This document shows, piece by piece, positions 1 to 12,391 of a stretch of 64,000 nucleotides of DNA (position 1 is the stretch's first letter; each line of letters begins with the position of its first letter). A model generated the notes under the pieces. It worked only from the letters and a program-made list of their open reading frames with translations, did no database searches and had not been told where the DNA came from. A program made the position numbers and the translations under genes. The stretch lies in contig BDDD01002254.1 in assembly GCA_001972305.1 (NCBI GenBank), positions 1-64,000 of the forward strand, read 5' to 3'. This DNA comes from Cephalotus follicularis (Eukaryota > Streptophyta > Magnoliopsida > Oxalidales > Cephalotaceae).

Positions 1-510
1 TCTCCAAGAGAACTACTGACTGAATTGTTATGTTTTCTAAAAATGAAAACTACCGTTATATTGCATATTATAGATATGTGTAATGTTGCCACTAAATTGA
101 TTGAATTGATTGTCTACGCTATTGCCGTTAGTCGAGTGATAGGAGACATCACTGGCTACGGAGGTGGTCCTATGTGCCAGGAGTTGGCTAGAGTATCAAC
201 CCAAACTGCCTGCAATGTAGATCTTCATTGTTGAACTGTCTGCTCATGCTGGTAGTAACTAACCTGATCTATCATCTTCAGAGTGAAGGGTGATAGATAG
301 GTGGTGCACAGTTGGTGCTAGGAGTTAGCGACATGTGACACCAAAACCACTGTACTGATTGATTGTACCCTTGGGCGGTATTCCTGAATTGTATTGTCTA
401 TGGCCACTTGGCATGATTGCTTATATATTGAAATATATATATGTTATTTCAAATAAACTGTCATGCATATTTACAATTATATATTCAATTATCATGCATT
501 AATCTCCTAC

Positions 511-535
511 TTAGCCAAGTAAGGACAACGACTAA
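511..535 (+). promoter_or_regulatory. LTR stem-loop 1 (J, 5' copy)
   Basis: TTAGCC pairs with GACTAA across a 13-nt loop, with one mismatch. This is the J 5' version of a stem-loop found about 290-475 bp from the 3' end of nearly every Ty3-type LTR here. Its function is unknown; it lies just before an AG that could be a splice acceptor. Confidence 0.5.
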
Positions 536-711
536 CCCCCTACAATTTCAGATTAAGCAAAGACGTACAGGAAATGCAGTTGAAGCTTTTGGAGAGTTGT
601 TGTTTCTGCTAAGGTTGTTATCCTTATGCTTGTTTTGTAATGAACGATTCGCACTCCGTTGTTGTTGTTTACTTTTCCGTATGTAAAAGGGTAATTGTTG
701 GTACTGTATAA

Positions 712-733
712 GCACGTAGTATGGGCTGCGTGC
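712..733 (+). promoter_or_regulatory. LTR stem-loop 2 (J, 5' copy)
   Basis: GCACG and CGTGC pair around a loop containing TAGTATGG. The same loop core, with different stem sequence, occurs in LTRs I, C, K and D. Confidence 0.5.
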
Positions 734-876
734 GGATAATTTTATAATCTGGAAAAAGGAATGCTTCCACTTATGTTATTTGATTTGTTGTTTGAGAATG
801 CTGGATTATTATTTTATTTCTGATATCACCATATTTGCTTGTCTTTAATGGAATTGGATAACGGGGTGTGACAACA

Positions 877-888
877 TGGTATCAGGGC
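877..888 (+). promoter_or_regulatory. Primer-binding site of J
   Basis: TGGTATCAGGGC lies three bases after the LTR end. It differs by one base from TGGTATCAGAGC, the usual plant site complementary to the 3' end of initiator tRNA-Met, which primes minus-strand DNA synthesis. Confidence 0.85.
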
Positions 889-976
889 ATATTCCATATA
901 TGCTAACTGGGATAAGTTTCTAGGAAATTAAGTGAATTGTTTCCTAATGATTATGTCATTCCATATAGGAAACCGA

Positions 977-2668
977 ATGGACCTACGAAGAGCTAGAAGA
1001 GGAAGGTGTAGAGCCGACGAAGGAGTCAATGCACCGCCAGTGCACGAACATGATCCGCCAGTGAATGAGGGAGTGAATATTCCTCCAGTACAAGAAGAGA
1101 AGAGTAATGTTGACCACATGGCTGACCTCTTCCAATAGCAGATGGAAGCCAATGCGGAAAACATGGAACAGATACGGCAGATGTACGAGGCTAACCGGGC
1201 CTATCAGCAGGCTCCTGAAGCTTGTCATACTGGTGGATTTGGAAGAGATTTGGAGTGGTTCATGAGACAGAATCCTCCGATTTTCAATGGTGAGATGAAT
1301 GCTACTGTGGTCGAGGAGTGGATTAGAGACATGGAGAAAATATTTGCTGCCTTCGAGTGCACTGATGAGCAGAAACTCAACTTTGCTGTGTACCTCTTAT
1401 GGGGCGAGGCTACCTATTGGTGGGAAAGGGCTGAAGCAAAGTGGGAATCTCGTGGACTTGACAGGACTTGGGATAGATTTCAGTCAGAGTTCCTTGCAAT
1501 TTATGTTCCACAGATAGAATGTGACCGGAGGGAGACCGAACTGATGGAGTTACGCCAAAGGGATATGACTGTAGCTCAATACCAGACTAGATTTGTGGAG
1601 CTGGCAAGACATACACCTTACCTTGTGGAGGGTGAACTTCGAATGATCTGAATATTTCTGAAAGGCCTTCGACCTGACATTAGATCTAAGCTGTTAATGT
1701 TGCAGCTAACCTCTTTTGTAGATATTGCTGAAAGGGTGATGATTCTGGAAGCCGATGCTAATGAAAGGAGAGCGGAGCGATCTCGTACTAATCAATCAAG
1801 GTCCGCACAGTCACATGGGCAGGGGAGTAGTAATCCTGCTAAGTCTACAAGGTCCGACAATAGAGGTGAAGGAGGTTCTCGACGCAGAAATTCATGATCA
1901 AGAACTCCTAACCGAAGCGGTCAACAAAATCCAGGTGGATGTACATTTTGAGGTCGTCAGAACCATGATGAGACTGAGTGCTGGAAAAAGATGGGGAAAT
2001 GCTTGAGGTGTGGTTCACAAGATCATATGCTGAATGGTTGTCCAATGATGAGGGATCAGGCACGCGGCCAACAGGGAAGTGCTGGTGCGAGTGGTAGTGT
2101 TGCGGCTGCTCAACCGCCGAAGGATACCAGAAAGGGGATTGCAAAAGGTAGGGTCTACACCTTATCTAGAGATGATATGCCAGAATCTACTACTGTTGTG
2201 GGAGGTACCATTTTAATATCTGGCATACTAGCTCATGAACTGATTGACCCTGGTGCAACGCATTCATTCATTGCATCTGAATTTGTTCGCAATTTGCATG
2301 GCATTACTTCTAGATTATCTTATGTGTTGGAGGTGAGTACTCCAGCTGGTACTTGTCTTCTATCGGATACTATTATGAAAGATTGTGAAATCACAATAGC
2401 TGGGATTCAGTTATCTGTTGACTTAATAGTGTTGCCTATCTGGGATTTTGATGTAATCTTGGGGATGGACTGGCTGTATGCTCATCATGCTTGTGTTGAT
2501 TGCTATAACAAGATGATGACCTTTTACCTCGAAGAGTGGACTGAGTGCAAGTTTATTGGGGAGAAGAATGTTTCTGCTCCGATCATTTCGTATACTTGAG
2601 CACAGAAGTATCTCAAGCAAGTATGTGAAGGCTACTTGGCATATGTGATTGATCATATGAAAGGTACG
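977..2668 (+). pseudogene. Element J gag and protease (broken)
   Basis: The start is the ATG at 977, followed by a basic leader, because the same frame continues through the whole gag. The capsid-like region reads around FNGEMNATVVEEWIRDMEKIF and LWGEATYWWERA. A CCHC zinc knuckle (CLRCGSQDHMLNGC) lies near 2000-2041. The protease has DPGATHSFI near 2240, where active families have D-S/T-G, so its catalytic triplet is altered. In-frame stops fall at 1136-1138, 1649-1651, 1895-1897 and 2597-2599. Two of them look like CGA arginine codons turned to TGA, as expected from decay at methylated CpG. Gag would package element RNA and protease would cut the polyprotein; neither can be made intact. Confidence 0.88.
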
Positions 2669-2689
2669 CCTAGTATTGAACAAGTTCTG

Positions 2690-4028
2690 TTGTATGTGAA
2701 TTTCCTGATGTATTTCTGCATGATCTCACTTCGTTGCCACCGGAGAGAGATATAGAGTTCAGTATTGAGTTGTAGCCTGGAACTGCTCCTATATCAAAAG
2801 GTCCGTACCGAATGGCTCCTGCTGAACTGAAGGAGTTGAAGATTCAATTGCAGGATTATCTTGATAAGGGCTTCATCAGACCGAGTGGATCACCATGGGG
2901 AGAACCGATTCTGTTTGTGAAAAAGAAGGATGGATCAATGCGGTTATGCATTGATTACAGGCTACTAAATCAGGTGACTGTCAAGAATAAGTATCCTCTG
3001 CCACATATTGAGGAGTTGTTCGACCAATTGCAAGGCTCTACGGTTTTCTCCAAACTTGACATGAGAACAGATTATCGTTAGTTGAGGATCAGAGAAGGTG
3101 ATGTGGAGAAGACCGCATTTCAAACCAGATATGGGCGTTAGGAATTTCTGATACTGCCGTTTGGTGTGACAAATGCTCCTGCAGCCTTTATGTGTTTGAT
3201 GTACAAAGTGTTCCAGCCCTATCTCGACTAGTTTGTTGTTATATTCCTAGACGAAATCCTGATTTATTCAAAGAGCATTGAGGAACACATGCAGAACTTA
3301 AGAATTGTATTGCAGACATTGCAGAAGGAATAGCTGTTCGCCAAATTCAACAAGTGCAAGTTTTGGCCGGATCATATGACTTTCCTAGGTCACATTGTGT
3401 CGAGTGAAGGACTGTCGGTGGATCCTTCGAAGATATAGAGTATTGTTGATTTCCCCCAACCGAGGAGCGTTACTGAGTTTCGTAGCTTCTTGGGATTGGC
3501 TGCCTACTACCGAAGGTTCATCAAAGGATTTTTGAAGCTTGCTACACCATTGACACAACTGACTCAGAAGAAGTCAAGTTTTGTATGGGATGATTCTTTT
3601 GAGGCAAGTTTCCAAGAGTTGAAGAGTCGGTTTATTTTGGCTCCAGTGTTGGCATTATCGGAGGGTAATGAGGGTTTACTGTCTATACTGATGCTTCCGG
3701 GAAAGGATTGGGATACGTCCTCAAGCAACATGGTAGGGTGATTGCATACGCATCGGGGAAGTTAAAGTCGTACGAAGAAAATGATCCCGTGCACGATCTT
3801 GAGTTGGCAGCCATAGAACTTGCGTTGCAGAAATTGAGGCACTACCTCTATGGTGCTCAATTTGAGATCTTCACTGACCATAAAATTTTAAAGTATTTGT
3901 TTTCCCAGAAGGAGCTCAACATGAGACAGAGATGATGGATGGAGTTCTTTACTGATTACAACTCCAACATTCAGTACCACCCAGGAAAGTTGAATGTAGT
4001 GGCGGATACACTGAGTCGCAAGGCAATG
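2690..4028 (+). pseudogene. Element J reverse transcriptase and RNase H (broken)
   Basis: A frameshift near 2690 moves the reading to a new frame. The fingers region ([20 protein letters not shown]) and [20 protein letters not shown] are typical of Ty3 reverse transcriptase. The catalytic loop reads FLDEILIYSK, so the second Asp of the usual F/Y-x-D-D is Glu. Several stops follow (3079-3081, 3139-3141 and others), with a second frameshift near 3690 before the RNase H part ([11 protein letters not shown]). RNase H ends at the tether NIQYHPGKLNVVADTLSRK. Confidence 0.9.
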
Positions 4029-5564
4029 ATTGTCGGAGCAATGGTTTCACAGTGGAAGCTATTGGATGAATTTCAGAGATGGAATCCGTTCATGGTTTCC
4101 CGAGGAGTTATTGTGGAAAATCTGAGAGCACAACTGGAACTCCTGGAGCGTATTCTAACTACTCAATATAGTGACACTGAGTTATGGAGTATTCATGAGA
4201 ACCTAGACACTGATTCTGAGTTCTCCATTCATACTGATGGCATCTTGAGGTTCCAAGGAAGGATATGTGTTCTGGAAGATGAGAGCATCAGAAATAAACT
4301 GCTGCAACAAGCCCATAAGTCCAAATACAGTGTTCACCCTAGAAGTTCCAAGATGTAACATGACCTGAAAAAGAACTACTGGTGGAGTGGTATGAAAAGA
4401 GAGATTGCTGAATATGTGGAAAGATGTTTGACCTACCAAAGAGTGAAGGCTGAACATCAAAAACCTGCGGGACTGCTACAATCGTTACCAGTGGTTGAGT
4501 GGAAATGGGAGCATGTGACCATGGACATCGTGTCGGGATTACCGAGGTCACGAAATCAACATGAAGTAGTGTGGATTGTAGTGGATAGACTGACTAAGTC
4601 TGCTCACTTTCTTCCAATAAACATGACGTATTCTATCAAGAAGCTTTCTCGATTGTGTATCAGGGAGATAGTGAGATTGCATGGAGTACCGGTCAGTATT
4701 GTCTGTGACCGTGATGCTAGATTCACTTCAAGATTCTGGAAGAAGTTCCAAGCAACAATCTGAACAACATTGAAATTCAGTACTGCGTTCCACCCACAGA
4801 CCGACGGACAGTCCGAGCGTACCATTCAGACTCTAGAGGATATGCTGCGGGCTTGCATGATTGATTTTGCTGGGAGTCAGGAGGATCATCTAGCACTGAT
4901 TGAGTTCTCCCACAACAAAAGCTTTCTCACCAGCATTGGAATGGCTCCCTATGAAGCCTTGTATGGGAGAAAGTGCAGATCGCCTATTTGCTGGGACGAA
5001 GTGGGTGAGAGACAAGTGCTGGGACTGGACTTGGTATAAGAGGCTACTGATAAAGTGGGAATAATCAAGAGGAGACTACTAGCTACACAAAGCCGGCAGA
5101 AGAGTTACGCCGATATCAAGAGAAGGAAGCTAGAGTTCGAGAAGGGGGATCATGTTTTCCTGAAGATCTCACCTTCGAAAGGGATACACCGTTTTGGCCT
5201 CAAGGGGAAGTTGGCTCCAAGGTATATTGGACCTTATGAGATACTGGAAAGATTGGGGGACGTGGCATATCAGATTGCACTACCGCCCAGTTTGTCGGGT
5301 GTGCATAACGTATTCCATGTTTCGATGTTACGGAAATACGTACCCGACCCATCTCACATATTGAGCTACGACCCTGGATTCATCAGTGACAAATTGTCTT
5401 ATGAAGAGAGGCCAACGAGGATCGTGGACCAAATGGAGAAAGTGTTGAGGAATAAGGCTATTCCTATGGTAAAAGTACTGTGGCGTTTTCACAGAGCAGA
5501 GGAAGCTACGTGGGAGCGTGAAGATGAAATGATGGAGACATTTCCCCACTTGTTCGAAATGTAA
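4029..5564 (+). pseudogene. Element J integrase with chromodomain (broken)
   Basis: One frame runs from the zinc-binding HHCC region to the end, with stops at 4356-4358, 4761-4763 and 5037-5039. The second Cys pair reads CLTYQ instead of CxxC, so zinc binding is probably lost. The catalytic DDE residues remain in TMDIVSGLP, VCDRDARFTSRFW and FHPQTDGQSERTIQ. The end (IVDQMEKVLRNKAIPMVKVLW, then ATWERE and FPHLF) is the chromodomain-type tail that directs chromoviruses to certain chromatin. Confidence 0.9.
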
Positions 5565-5592
5565 GGGCTAAATTCGAGGATGAATTTTCTTT

Positions 5593-5605
5593 AAGGAGGG
5601 GGGAA
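5593..5605 (+). promoter_or_regulatory. Polypurine tract of J
   Basis: AAGGAGGGGGGAA ends exactly where the 3' LTR starts with TGTAAC. It is the RNase H-resistant primer for plus-strand synthesis. Confidence 0.9.
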
Positions 5606-5710
5606 TGTAACAACCGCAATTTTAATTAATGTATATTGTATTTATGATTACAGTGAAATTTGGAATAAATTTTTAGATAAAAAATTAAAGAAGTAAATTC
5701 TGGTGCTAAA

Positions 5711-5837
5711 CCGTTGACGCCTAACGCCGTACCGTCGACGCTTTCAGCCCAAACACGTGTACAAAACACGCAGTTGAAGGCTGAGTTATGACGCACAAAG
5801 CATTGATGCCAGAGAGAAACCGTCGACGCTTTGAACG
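5711..5837 (+). repeat. TCGA palindrome cluster, slot 1, J 3' LTR
   Basis: Three copies of an RCCGTCGACGCTTT-like word (one decayed to GTTGACGC) lie 105-230 bp after the LTR start. The core GTCGAC is palindromic. Confidence 0.8.
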
Positions 5838-6760
5838 GTGTCAGAATTGTGATACACTCCTATTAGAGCAGGACAGTGGTGCCAAATGGTTTCCATGCGA
5901 GCTAAGTGTCCTGCGATGTGTCAACCATGCAAGGAGACATTACTAGCTGTTGACAATGCCAGACTGAGGAGCCTTGCATGTGATCTGCAACCTGCAATCA
6001 AAACAGAAAAGTGAGAAAGAACAAATTAATGAATGCATGCATGAGGGAGAGAGAAATGTGCAATGAAGGCTGGGAAAACTGACGAAATTAAAGACACGAA
6101 TTTGTGCCTTAAATCAGCTGAACCATGAACTGATTGAGTGTTAGAAAACACTGAGAAATAGAGAGACAATTTGGACAATTGCTGGAGGATTGCTAGAGGT
6201 TGAAGGAGCCTAAAGTTCAAAAGGGGAAACTTGGAACATCACCTGGAATTGGTAAGTAACCCGAGTTTTCCTTGACATAGTTAAGGTTGTTAGTGATGTA
6301 GCATACTGATGTTAGCTTTACATATCCATTGTTAACAAACAATTATGGAGTAACCCTGGAACTAGAGATTTGATGGGTATAAATTGTAAAAGAGAATTTT
6401 GAAGCTTAGAAGCTAATGATAAGCTATGGTTCAAGTTATAAGTTGTTACCAGGATTTAATAACAAGATAAACTTACTGGTATTAATGTATAAACTTGTCA
6501 ACATGCAATTGTTAGGCTAATTTCTGCAAAATGGAAGATTGAAAGGAGGGTGAAGAACATTGGACATAAAGAGAGAAATCAATTCAATTTGATTTTGGGA
6601 TTGCTTTTAAGGTAAGGGTTTTGACATGTTTTTGAACATATAACATGTATAATGTGTAGTAATGCTTAATATTTGATTGCATGTGGAAATAGAATGAGAT
6701 TGAATTGATTATATGCATCCCCTGTTTTGATATTGCTCCTGGAAATTGTTAAGAACGCCA

Positions 6761-6914
6761 GAAGCGCCGACGCTTAGGTTTAGACAGTCGACGCTTTGGT
6801 GCGAAAAGGGCATGTTAAGGCTTAGAATGTCGACGCTTACGCTTTCATCATGCATCCATTGTCAACGCTTAGTCAACAACCGTCGATGCTTAAATAGAAA
6901 CTGTCGACGCTTTA
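6761..6914 (+). repeat. TCGA palindrome cluster, slot 2, J 3' LTR
   Basis: About six copies of GTCGACGCTT and one-base variants (GTCAACGCTT, GTCGATGCTT, GCCGACGCTT) are spaced irregularly by 20-45 bp, about 1.15-1.31 kb after the LTR start and after the donor-like sites. Confidence 0.85.
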
Positions 6915-7599
6915 GGACAGTAAGTGTAGAAATGTTTAAATTGATTGATTGAATTGATTGTAATTGTAAATATCCTTGCACTGCTATATTGTAGCTGTGA
7001 TTACTGTTTATTAATGAAATTACTGTTGTTATGTACAAATCTCAAGGATTTTACGAACTTAATGCTTTGAGCATAAATAATGATTTTAACAACGAACTTC
7101 ACAAAGAAAATCTTATTGTATACAATTTCTATATTCCTCTACAAGAGGTACTGTATCGTTTTGTTCTCCAAGAGAACCACTAACTGAATTGTTATGTTTT
7201 CTAAAAATGAAAACTACTGTTATATTGCATATTATAGATATGTGTAATATTGCCACTGAATTGATTAGATTTATTTTCTATGCTATTGGGGTTAGTCGAG
7301 TGATAGGAGACATCAGTGGCAACGGAGGTGGTCCTATGTGGCAGGAGTTGGCTAGAGTATCCACCCAAAATGTCTGCAATGCAGATCTTGATTGTTGAAC
7401 TACGCGCTAAAGACGGTAGTAACTGACCTGATCTATCATCTTCGGAGTGAAGGGTGATAGATAGGTGGTGCACAGTTGGTGCTAGGAGTTAGCGACCTAT
7501 GACACCCAAATCACTGTACTGATTGATTGTACCCTTGTGCGGTATTCCTGAATTGTATTGTCTATGGCCACTTGGCACGATTGCTTATATATTGAAATA

Positions 7600-7602
7600 C
7601 TA

Positions 7603-7643
<41 letters not shown>
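7600..7643. repeat. TA microsatellite inside J 3' LTR
   Basis: A nearly pure TA run. The matching position in the 5' LTR (about 430-442) has only a few TA units, so the run grew after insertion. Confidence 0.9.
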
Positions 7644-7645
<2 letters not shown>

Positions 7646-7712
7646 TTATTTCAAATAAACCATCATGCATATTTACAATTATATATTCAATTATCATGCA
7701 TTAATCTCCTAC

Positions 7713-7737
7713 TTAGCCAAGTGAGGACAACGGTTAA
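7713..7737 (+). promoter_or_regulatory. LTR stem-loop 1 (J, 3' copy)
   Basis: TTAGCC pairs with GGTTAA across a 13-nt loop; the one non-Watson-Crick position would be a G-U pair in RNA. It lies directly upstream of the acceptor-like TTTCAG at 7748-7753. Confidence 0.6.
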
Positions 7738-7913
7738 CCCCCTACAATTTCAGATTAAGCGAAGACGTACAGGAAGTGCTGTTGAAGCTTTTGGAGAGTT
7801 GTTGTTTCTGCTAAGGTTGTTATCCTTATGTTTGTTTTGTAATGAACGATTCGCACTCCGTTGTTGTTGTTTACTTTTTTGTATGTAAAAGGGTAATTGT
7901 TGGTACTGTATAA

Positions 7914-7935
7914 GCACGTAGTATGGGCTGCGTGC
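7914..7935 (+). promoter_or_regulatory. LTR stem-loop 2 (J, 3' copy)
   Basis: GCACG/CGTGC stem around a TAGTATGG-containing loop, about 145 bp before the LTR end. Confidence 0.6.
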
Positions 7936-8076
7936 GGATAGTTTTATAATCCGGCATATGGAATGCTTCCGCTTAAGTTATTTGATTTGTTGTTTGAGAA
8001 TGCTGGATTATTATTTTATTTCTGATATCACCATATTTGTTTGTGTTTAATGAAATTGGAATAACGGGGTGTGACA

Positions 8077-9807
8077 ATATGTCACTACCCATTATCCTCA
8101 AAGAAATTAGCCCATTTTGAAACACCCGTACCTTTAGGTGTCCCGAATGCCAAAACAAGAGCTATTTCCTTTCAGTGCCTTGCATTGAGGTTGACATAGC
8201 TATGGGCATAATGTAGTATCTCAGCTTTAGCATGCAGCCTACGGTATACTGACGCTATTCAACGAGAACTATGGAAGGCCCACGTCAAGTCACTATCTTG
8301 TGTCCTTGGTGTTAAGACTTATTATTTTCATATTTTAGGTATTTGTGGTCTCAGGTTTTACATTACCATGCCATCAATTAATCAATTGGTTACAATTAGC
8401 AAATTCAAATTAATTACGGCTTAGCATGCTTGACCTGTTTGGACCATCCATCTCATGCTCCTAATGTCCAACATTAAATAAAAATGGCTAGGCTAGGGAC
8501 TTAAACTATGGGTGAATCACATGAGCCAATGTTATCACCCGGCCTCCTAGGTGAGCTATTTAATTCTAGTTTATTACAAAATGCTTCCAGCATACAGAGT
8601 CTTCACTTGTCTTCTAACTTATTCTATCTCCCTCTTGAACATACTTTCTCATGCCTCTTTCCATTACATACAATAATTAATAGAAAAGAATACATAGAGA
8701 TGGAGAAGAGAATTCTATTCTAGAATTTATAAAGATAAAGAATTCTTGTGCTCGCAGGCAACCATATCACAGATCAAATGAAGTACAGGATAATAAAATA
8801 AATTAAGCATCCACGACAGAAACCGAAAGCTAGGTCAAGTCCCAATGCCTACCATCATGCATAAGAGATTTAAAATAATACATATAATATATTAAATTAA
8901 ATAAACACAAAGAATATTAATATTCGGCCTCTTATGTAATTAAATTATTTAGTAGCCAATAACTATGTAAAACTCCCACTAAATTAATTAAAATATATTG
9001 TCCATAAAGTTTTAGTCCTGAACTTTCAATAATTGGTCTCACCAAAAATCAAATTTAAAGTTTATTTGTACACGTTAAACAAATATTCAATATAAAATAA
9101 TACTATTATTTTTATATAACGTGTACTTTAGAAATGAACTACGTGCATAGATGCTACAAATTTCTGCCTAGAATGAACAATGTATACTTGTCCCATCCAT
9201 ACAGACTAACTACCAGAAAAATAGGCAAAACTTTACCAGAAAACTCAACAGGAAGCTCGCAGGAAACTTGTAGGAATTTTTACGGAAAACTAATAATATT
9301 GTGCAGGATAACTGACTGAAAACTGCACAGTAAACTGCCAGTAACCATTCAGTAATCTTAGCACCAAATTTATAGTCAACAATCTAAATCCACTATGTAT
9401 ATAACTATGAAGAAAGTCTTGTACAAACTAAATTGTACAAAGAATCTACACAGAAATAATTGCACACACTTATATTTCTAGCAGAAAAATATAATATATA
9501 AAACCTCGTTTATTGATTTTTTGAGGTACTTTCTGTAATCCTAAATTGTGCCAGACATTATTTGAATGCAAGAAGCAACTCAATCAATCCCAGTACAATG
9601 TCTTTGGATTACAAACATTCCTCAATTCAATCAATCAAACATGTCCAATTCAAAGTCTCATCTAATAAAAGCGTCACAATCGAATTGTAACAATTTTAAT
9701 TCAACATTTTTAAGATTGGAGTTCTACAGAATTTTGGCCACCATCAACAATCACATTAACAAGGCACCAAACTTTAACATTCATGTTCAATTGGGCTTAA
9801 TTAGTAC
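8077..9807 (-). other. AT-rich non-coding stretch, probable interior of element M
   Basis: No ORF here has recognisable content. It lies on the internal side of the primer-binding site at 9808-9819, so it may be the 5' interior of a minus-strand non-coding LTR element whose left part is replaced by J. The stretch 9200-9360 has loosely repeated CAGRAAACT-type words. Nothing else is identifiable. Confidence 0.4.
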
Positions 9808-9819
9808 GCTCTGATACCA
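9808..9819 (-). promoter_or_regulatory. Primer-binding site of element M
   Basis: GCTCTGATACCA on the + strand is the exact reverse complement of the consensus initiator-tRNA-Met site. It sets a minus-strand element whose 5' LTR begins two bases to the right. Confidence 0.75.
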
Positions 9820-11641
9820 CTTGATATGATGCAAACATAGGTTGAAGGCACATTTTAGGGATTAGGTTAGTAAAATGACTAACTTTGATTTTTATGTCAA
9901 AGCATTCCAACCCTTGGGAATAATTCACAAGACCTAAACTCATAAACGTGTATCAACCTCCAAGGCTCTCTAATTAAGGTACCAACTAAACAATAACATG
10001 AGAAACATGTAAGGGTTTGGACAAAGAAAGAAAGAGGGGAGAATCATCACCTTGGAATGAAGACTCCTTCCTTCAAGATCCCTGTACACTTTGTCAAAGT
10101 TGAATCAACAAGAAAATCCTCCTTGAATCCGTGAGCTCCTTTCTTCAAATGCTCTATTCACTCCCACTCAAAACACTATAATATAAACTAAGATCAAAAT
10201 AGGAGGTGCTAACCTTCAATACAAAGACTATCACCAGCTATATTGATCAAGAGAAAGGAGGAGATTAGAAAAGATCTCTCATAAAAGTTCAAAATTTTTC
10301 CTCTCTTGGCTTTTCTTCTTCACCCTTTGGTTTCTCCAGGAAGACCAAAACCTGTTATGCCTTGCCTAACTTTAGATGAATTGAAGAATAGAGTTATGTG
10401 TGTGTGAGAGCATGTGTGATGATGTTCAATTTCGGATCCCATGTAATACCCTGTTCGTTCGTAAATATTTTTTTTCGGATTCGTAAATATTTTTTTTTAC
10501 GGATTCGTAAATGTTTTTACGAATATTATATTTGTGTTTTCGGGCTTTTAATTTTGTTTAATTTTTAAGTCCGATTGCCCAATGATCGGGTTTATGTGAA
10601 TTGTGCGGTATGATACCGGTCCGATATTTGGGTATGTTATGCTATGTTGGGTTTTATAAATTCTTATTTTAATCCAAAATTATTTTATTAAAAACAAATT
10701 ATTATTCTTTTAGTTTAATATTCATTATTTTTCCTTTTCATTATTAATTCATTTTGTTATTATTTCTTTTTCTTTTCTTTTTCCTATTTTATCATTTTCT
10801 ACCATTTTCACCTACTACCTTCCACCACCATTCTTCTTTCCAGCAGATTTCTCCTCCCACCATCTGCAAAAATCATGTTAGAATCTCTCTTTTTCATTTC
10901 ATAATCCATAAAAGTCTCATTCCATTTCCCTTTGTCAAATCTTGTCTCCCATTTCTTCATATTTGAGTGCCATTGCCATTTTTATATGATGCCACCATCC
11001 CTATTGCAAACAAATCCGGAATTGCTTTGTTTGTGTGAACAAATCTGCTGTGTGAAGCATTCATCCAATTCCATGCGGTAATCTCAATCCTTTAATTATT
11101 TCCTTGGATTGAATTCTCTTAAATTGTTATGTATGTCTAAAAATACCATGGTTTTGTATCCTTCTTTCTTGTTTCTGTTCACAGCTGAATTGTGTGTTGA
11201 ACTACTGTTTTCTGGGTTCATTAACATCATTAAAGGTTAGTTAATTCATCCCCTTTGATTATAGTTTTGTTTCAATGGCTTACTTTGAGTTTTTGTGCTC
11301 TTAGTATCTTGGAGTCTTTGATTCTTGCCTAAACATGTTGTCAATGTATTAGTGATGTTATCTACACGTTTTATGCACCTATATATGTCACAAATTGAGT
11401 TCATAACTTCTGCTATCAATTAGAAACAGAAATCTAGGCATGTTCATGCAATGTCTTCTTACTTCCTCTTCCAAATAAAATCATTAAATGGTCGTTTCTT
11501 TGTCAAATTGATGTTTGTAAATCACCTACAAGTCATATATAATCATATGTTTATGTCCATATGTCTTTGGTTTAATGTAGAAATCATTAAAATCATTTTC
11601 AGTAGCAAATCGTCGAATTTCAGAATGTTCTGCTGCCCAGA

Positions 11642-11808
11642 ACAGCCGACTGTCTGAGTGGACAGCCGACTGGAATGGGTGGCCAGCCGACTGGACTGAA
11701 GAACACAGTCGACTACCTGCATTTTTGGGTTTTTTAGTCGACTGTCACCTGATCCAGTCGACTGCCCAGACAATCCAGTCGACTGGATCCCTATTCCAGG
11801 CGACTGGT
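11642..11808 (+). repeat. CAGTCGACTG-type palindrome cluster in H
   Basis: About eight copies of CAGTCGACTG and variants (CAGCCGACTG, CAGGCGACTG) lie within 170 bp, about 1.2-1.37 kb after the LTR start, i.e. slot 2. No slot-1 cluster is visible in H. Confidence 0.88.
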
Positions 11809-12359
11809 ATGCCCTGGAATGTGCTGTTTTCACCCGTTTTGATTCGTTTGACCCCCGAATCGATCCGAATCTCTTCCAAACTTTTTTGTGAGTCTATTTA
11901 ATGCTTCTAATGTGTTTTAAACTCTTATACACATGATTTTGAATGTATTTATAGATTGTTGAATTTCAAGTGGATTTCGTTTAAAATTGCCTATTCGTAA
12001 GTACTTTGCAAGCGCATAAGGTACGGATTTTCTGTTCCTTGGCTATCTGACCTTCAAACTGAAACTGTTTTGATAAACATATTCATTTATGAAATCAATG
12101 ATGTTTTATGATCTTGATATGTTTCAAATTTAAGTTGGTTTGACATTTTATTGATTCCAACTTTATCTTTACGATATGTTATGATACGATATGATAGGAT
12201 ACGATATGTTAAGATATGACCAGTTTTTGAAACTGTTGTGACCAGTTTTTGAATATGTTATGAGAAAAACATATTTATGTGATTTTAATTTGATTTTGAT
12301 AAATCAATTATTTTAATTTAAATACTGAGTATTGTACCCACCTATGGGGCGTATCCATA

Positions 12360-12391
12360 GGCACGTCGTGGGCCTGGCACGGGGACGTGCC
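12360..12391 (+). promoter_or_regulatory. GC-rich 8-bp stem-loop in H
   Basis: GGCACGTC and GACGTGCC pair perfectly around a 16-nt loop. The loop core GCCTGGCAC is kept in the LTRs of B (near 26080 and 33510), where the stem is imperfect. Confidence 0.6.

Larger units (their letters stand above)
1..873 (+). repeat. Element J 5' LTR (3' portion only)
   Basis: It aligns along its length with 7165-8076 of the 3' LTR and ends in GGGGTGTGACA directly before the primer-binding site. Only the last third of the roughly 2.5-kb LTR lies in the window. It lacks the long TA run present in the 3' LTR copy. Confidence 0.92.
1..8076 (+). mobile_element. Element J: Ty3/gypsy chromovirus, 5' end outside window
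   Basis: The order is partial 5' LTR, initiator-Met-type primer-binding site, gag with zinc knuckle, protease, reverse transcriptase, RNase H, integrase with C-terminal chromodomain, polypurine tract and complete 3' LTR. This order, with integrase after RNase H and a chromodomain, is that of Ty3/gypsy chromoviruses of the Tekay/Del group. The two LTR copies differ visibly (three differences in the first 60 aligned bases, 1-60 versus 7165-7224), and the coding part is full of stops, so it is an old, dead copy. The left TSD lies outside the window; the bases after the 3' LTR are ATATG. Confidence 0.93.
5606..8076 (+). repeat. Element J 3' LTR (complete, 2471 bp)
   Basis: It starts TGTAACAACCGC directly after the polypurine tract and ends GGGGTGTGACA, matching the end of the 5' LTR. 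Internal landmarks are a TCGA palindrome cluster near the start, splice-donor-like GGTAAGTAAC at 6251-6260 (a second AAGGTAAGG at 6609-6617), a second cluster, stem-loop 1 followed by a pyrimidine-rich TTTCAG acceptor-like site at 7748-7753, and stem-loop 2. Short ORFs in the LTR have no recognisable product. Confidence 0.92.

Noticed and set aside
1142-1651. Intact gag gene of J
   Set aside because: It is one open piece between in-frame stops of a longer broken gag.
9822-9845. tRNA gene near the GCTCTGATACCA words
   Set aside because: Only the 12-base primer complement is present, without a cloverleaf.
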